A DNA stretch of 7,232 nt. It comes from Myxococcota bacterium. GTDB lineage: Bacteria; Myxococcota_A; UBA9160; PR03. This document shows positions 7,232 to 7,232 of this stretch, piece by piece. Made by a program: the position numbers and the translations under genes. The notes under the pieces were generated by a model, which saw only the letters and a list, made by a program, of their open reading frames with translations, did not search any database and was not told the DNA's origin. The first letter of the stretch is position 1. Each line of letters starts with the position of its first letter. The stretch lies in contig JALOQG010000135.1 in assembly GCA_025453505.1 (NCBI GenBank), forward strand, positions 1-7,232, in the 5' to 3' direction.

Positions 7232-7232
7232 C

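Noticed and set aside
7005..7232. A 75-codon minus-strand frame beginning with GTG at the right edge
   Set aside because: Its third-position G/C content is visibly lower than in the neighbouring minus-strand frame ending at 6935, and its Arg/Ala-rich translation looks like a shadow.

Overview
The window is GC-rich throughout, with G or C at nearly every third codon position. It contains two large divergent genes and one gene fragment. There is no rRNA, tRNA, CRISPR array or insertion sequence. The style points to a high-GC bacterium. The Cys-anchored Asp/Gly repeats and multi-propeller secreted protein are typical of deltaproteobacterial-type lineages (Myxococcota, Binatota and similar). The large ATP-binding LuxR regulator is also common in Actinobacteria, so the phylum is not settled from this window.

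Left part (1-4362, minus strand): one uninterrupted reading frame of 1454 codons that enters from the left edge and starts at an ATG at 4362, behind a good ribosome binding site. It encodes a modular exported protein. In order it has a 74-residue N-terminal extension with a helix-turn-helix look, a hydrophobic export segment, a diverged beta-propeller-like region, a PKD domain, a second TolB/PD40-type propeller, two carboxypeptidase-regulatory-like beta-sandwich domains, a third TolB/PD40-type propeller, and at least six Cys-anchored Asp/Gly (calcium-binding-like) repeats. The C-terminus lies outside the window. All long open frames on the opposite strand across this region are antisense shadows.

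Middle (4363-4440): a 78-bp divergent intergenic region. It holds the Shine-Dalgarno sequence of the minus-strand gene in the loop of a perfect 7-5-7 inverted repeat, and a TAGAAT box 8 nt before the preferred start of the plus-strand gene.

Right part (4441-7104, plus strand): a complete 887-residue LAL-type (MalT-like) transcriptional regulator with an N-terminal ATPase module, a long helical repeat region and a C-terminal LuxR helix-turn-helix. Its position back to back with the exported protein suggests, but does not prove, that it controls that gene. The last 128 bases carry the probable 3' part of a convergent minus-strand gene whose frame runs on under the end of the regulator.

The most interesting possibility is that the exported protein is a membrane-spanning sensor: a cytoplasmic helix-turn-helix-like domain, one membrane segment and a very large extracytoplasmic propeller ectodomain, paired with a divergent ATP-dependent regulator. 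The alternative is an ordinary secreted protein whose true start is the internal Met60.
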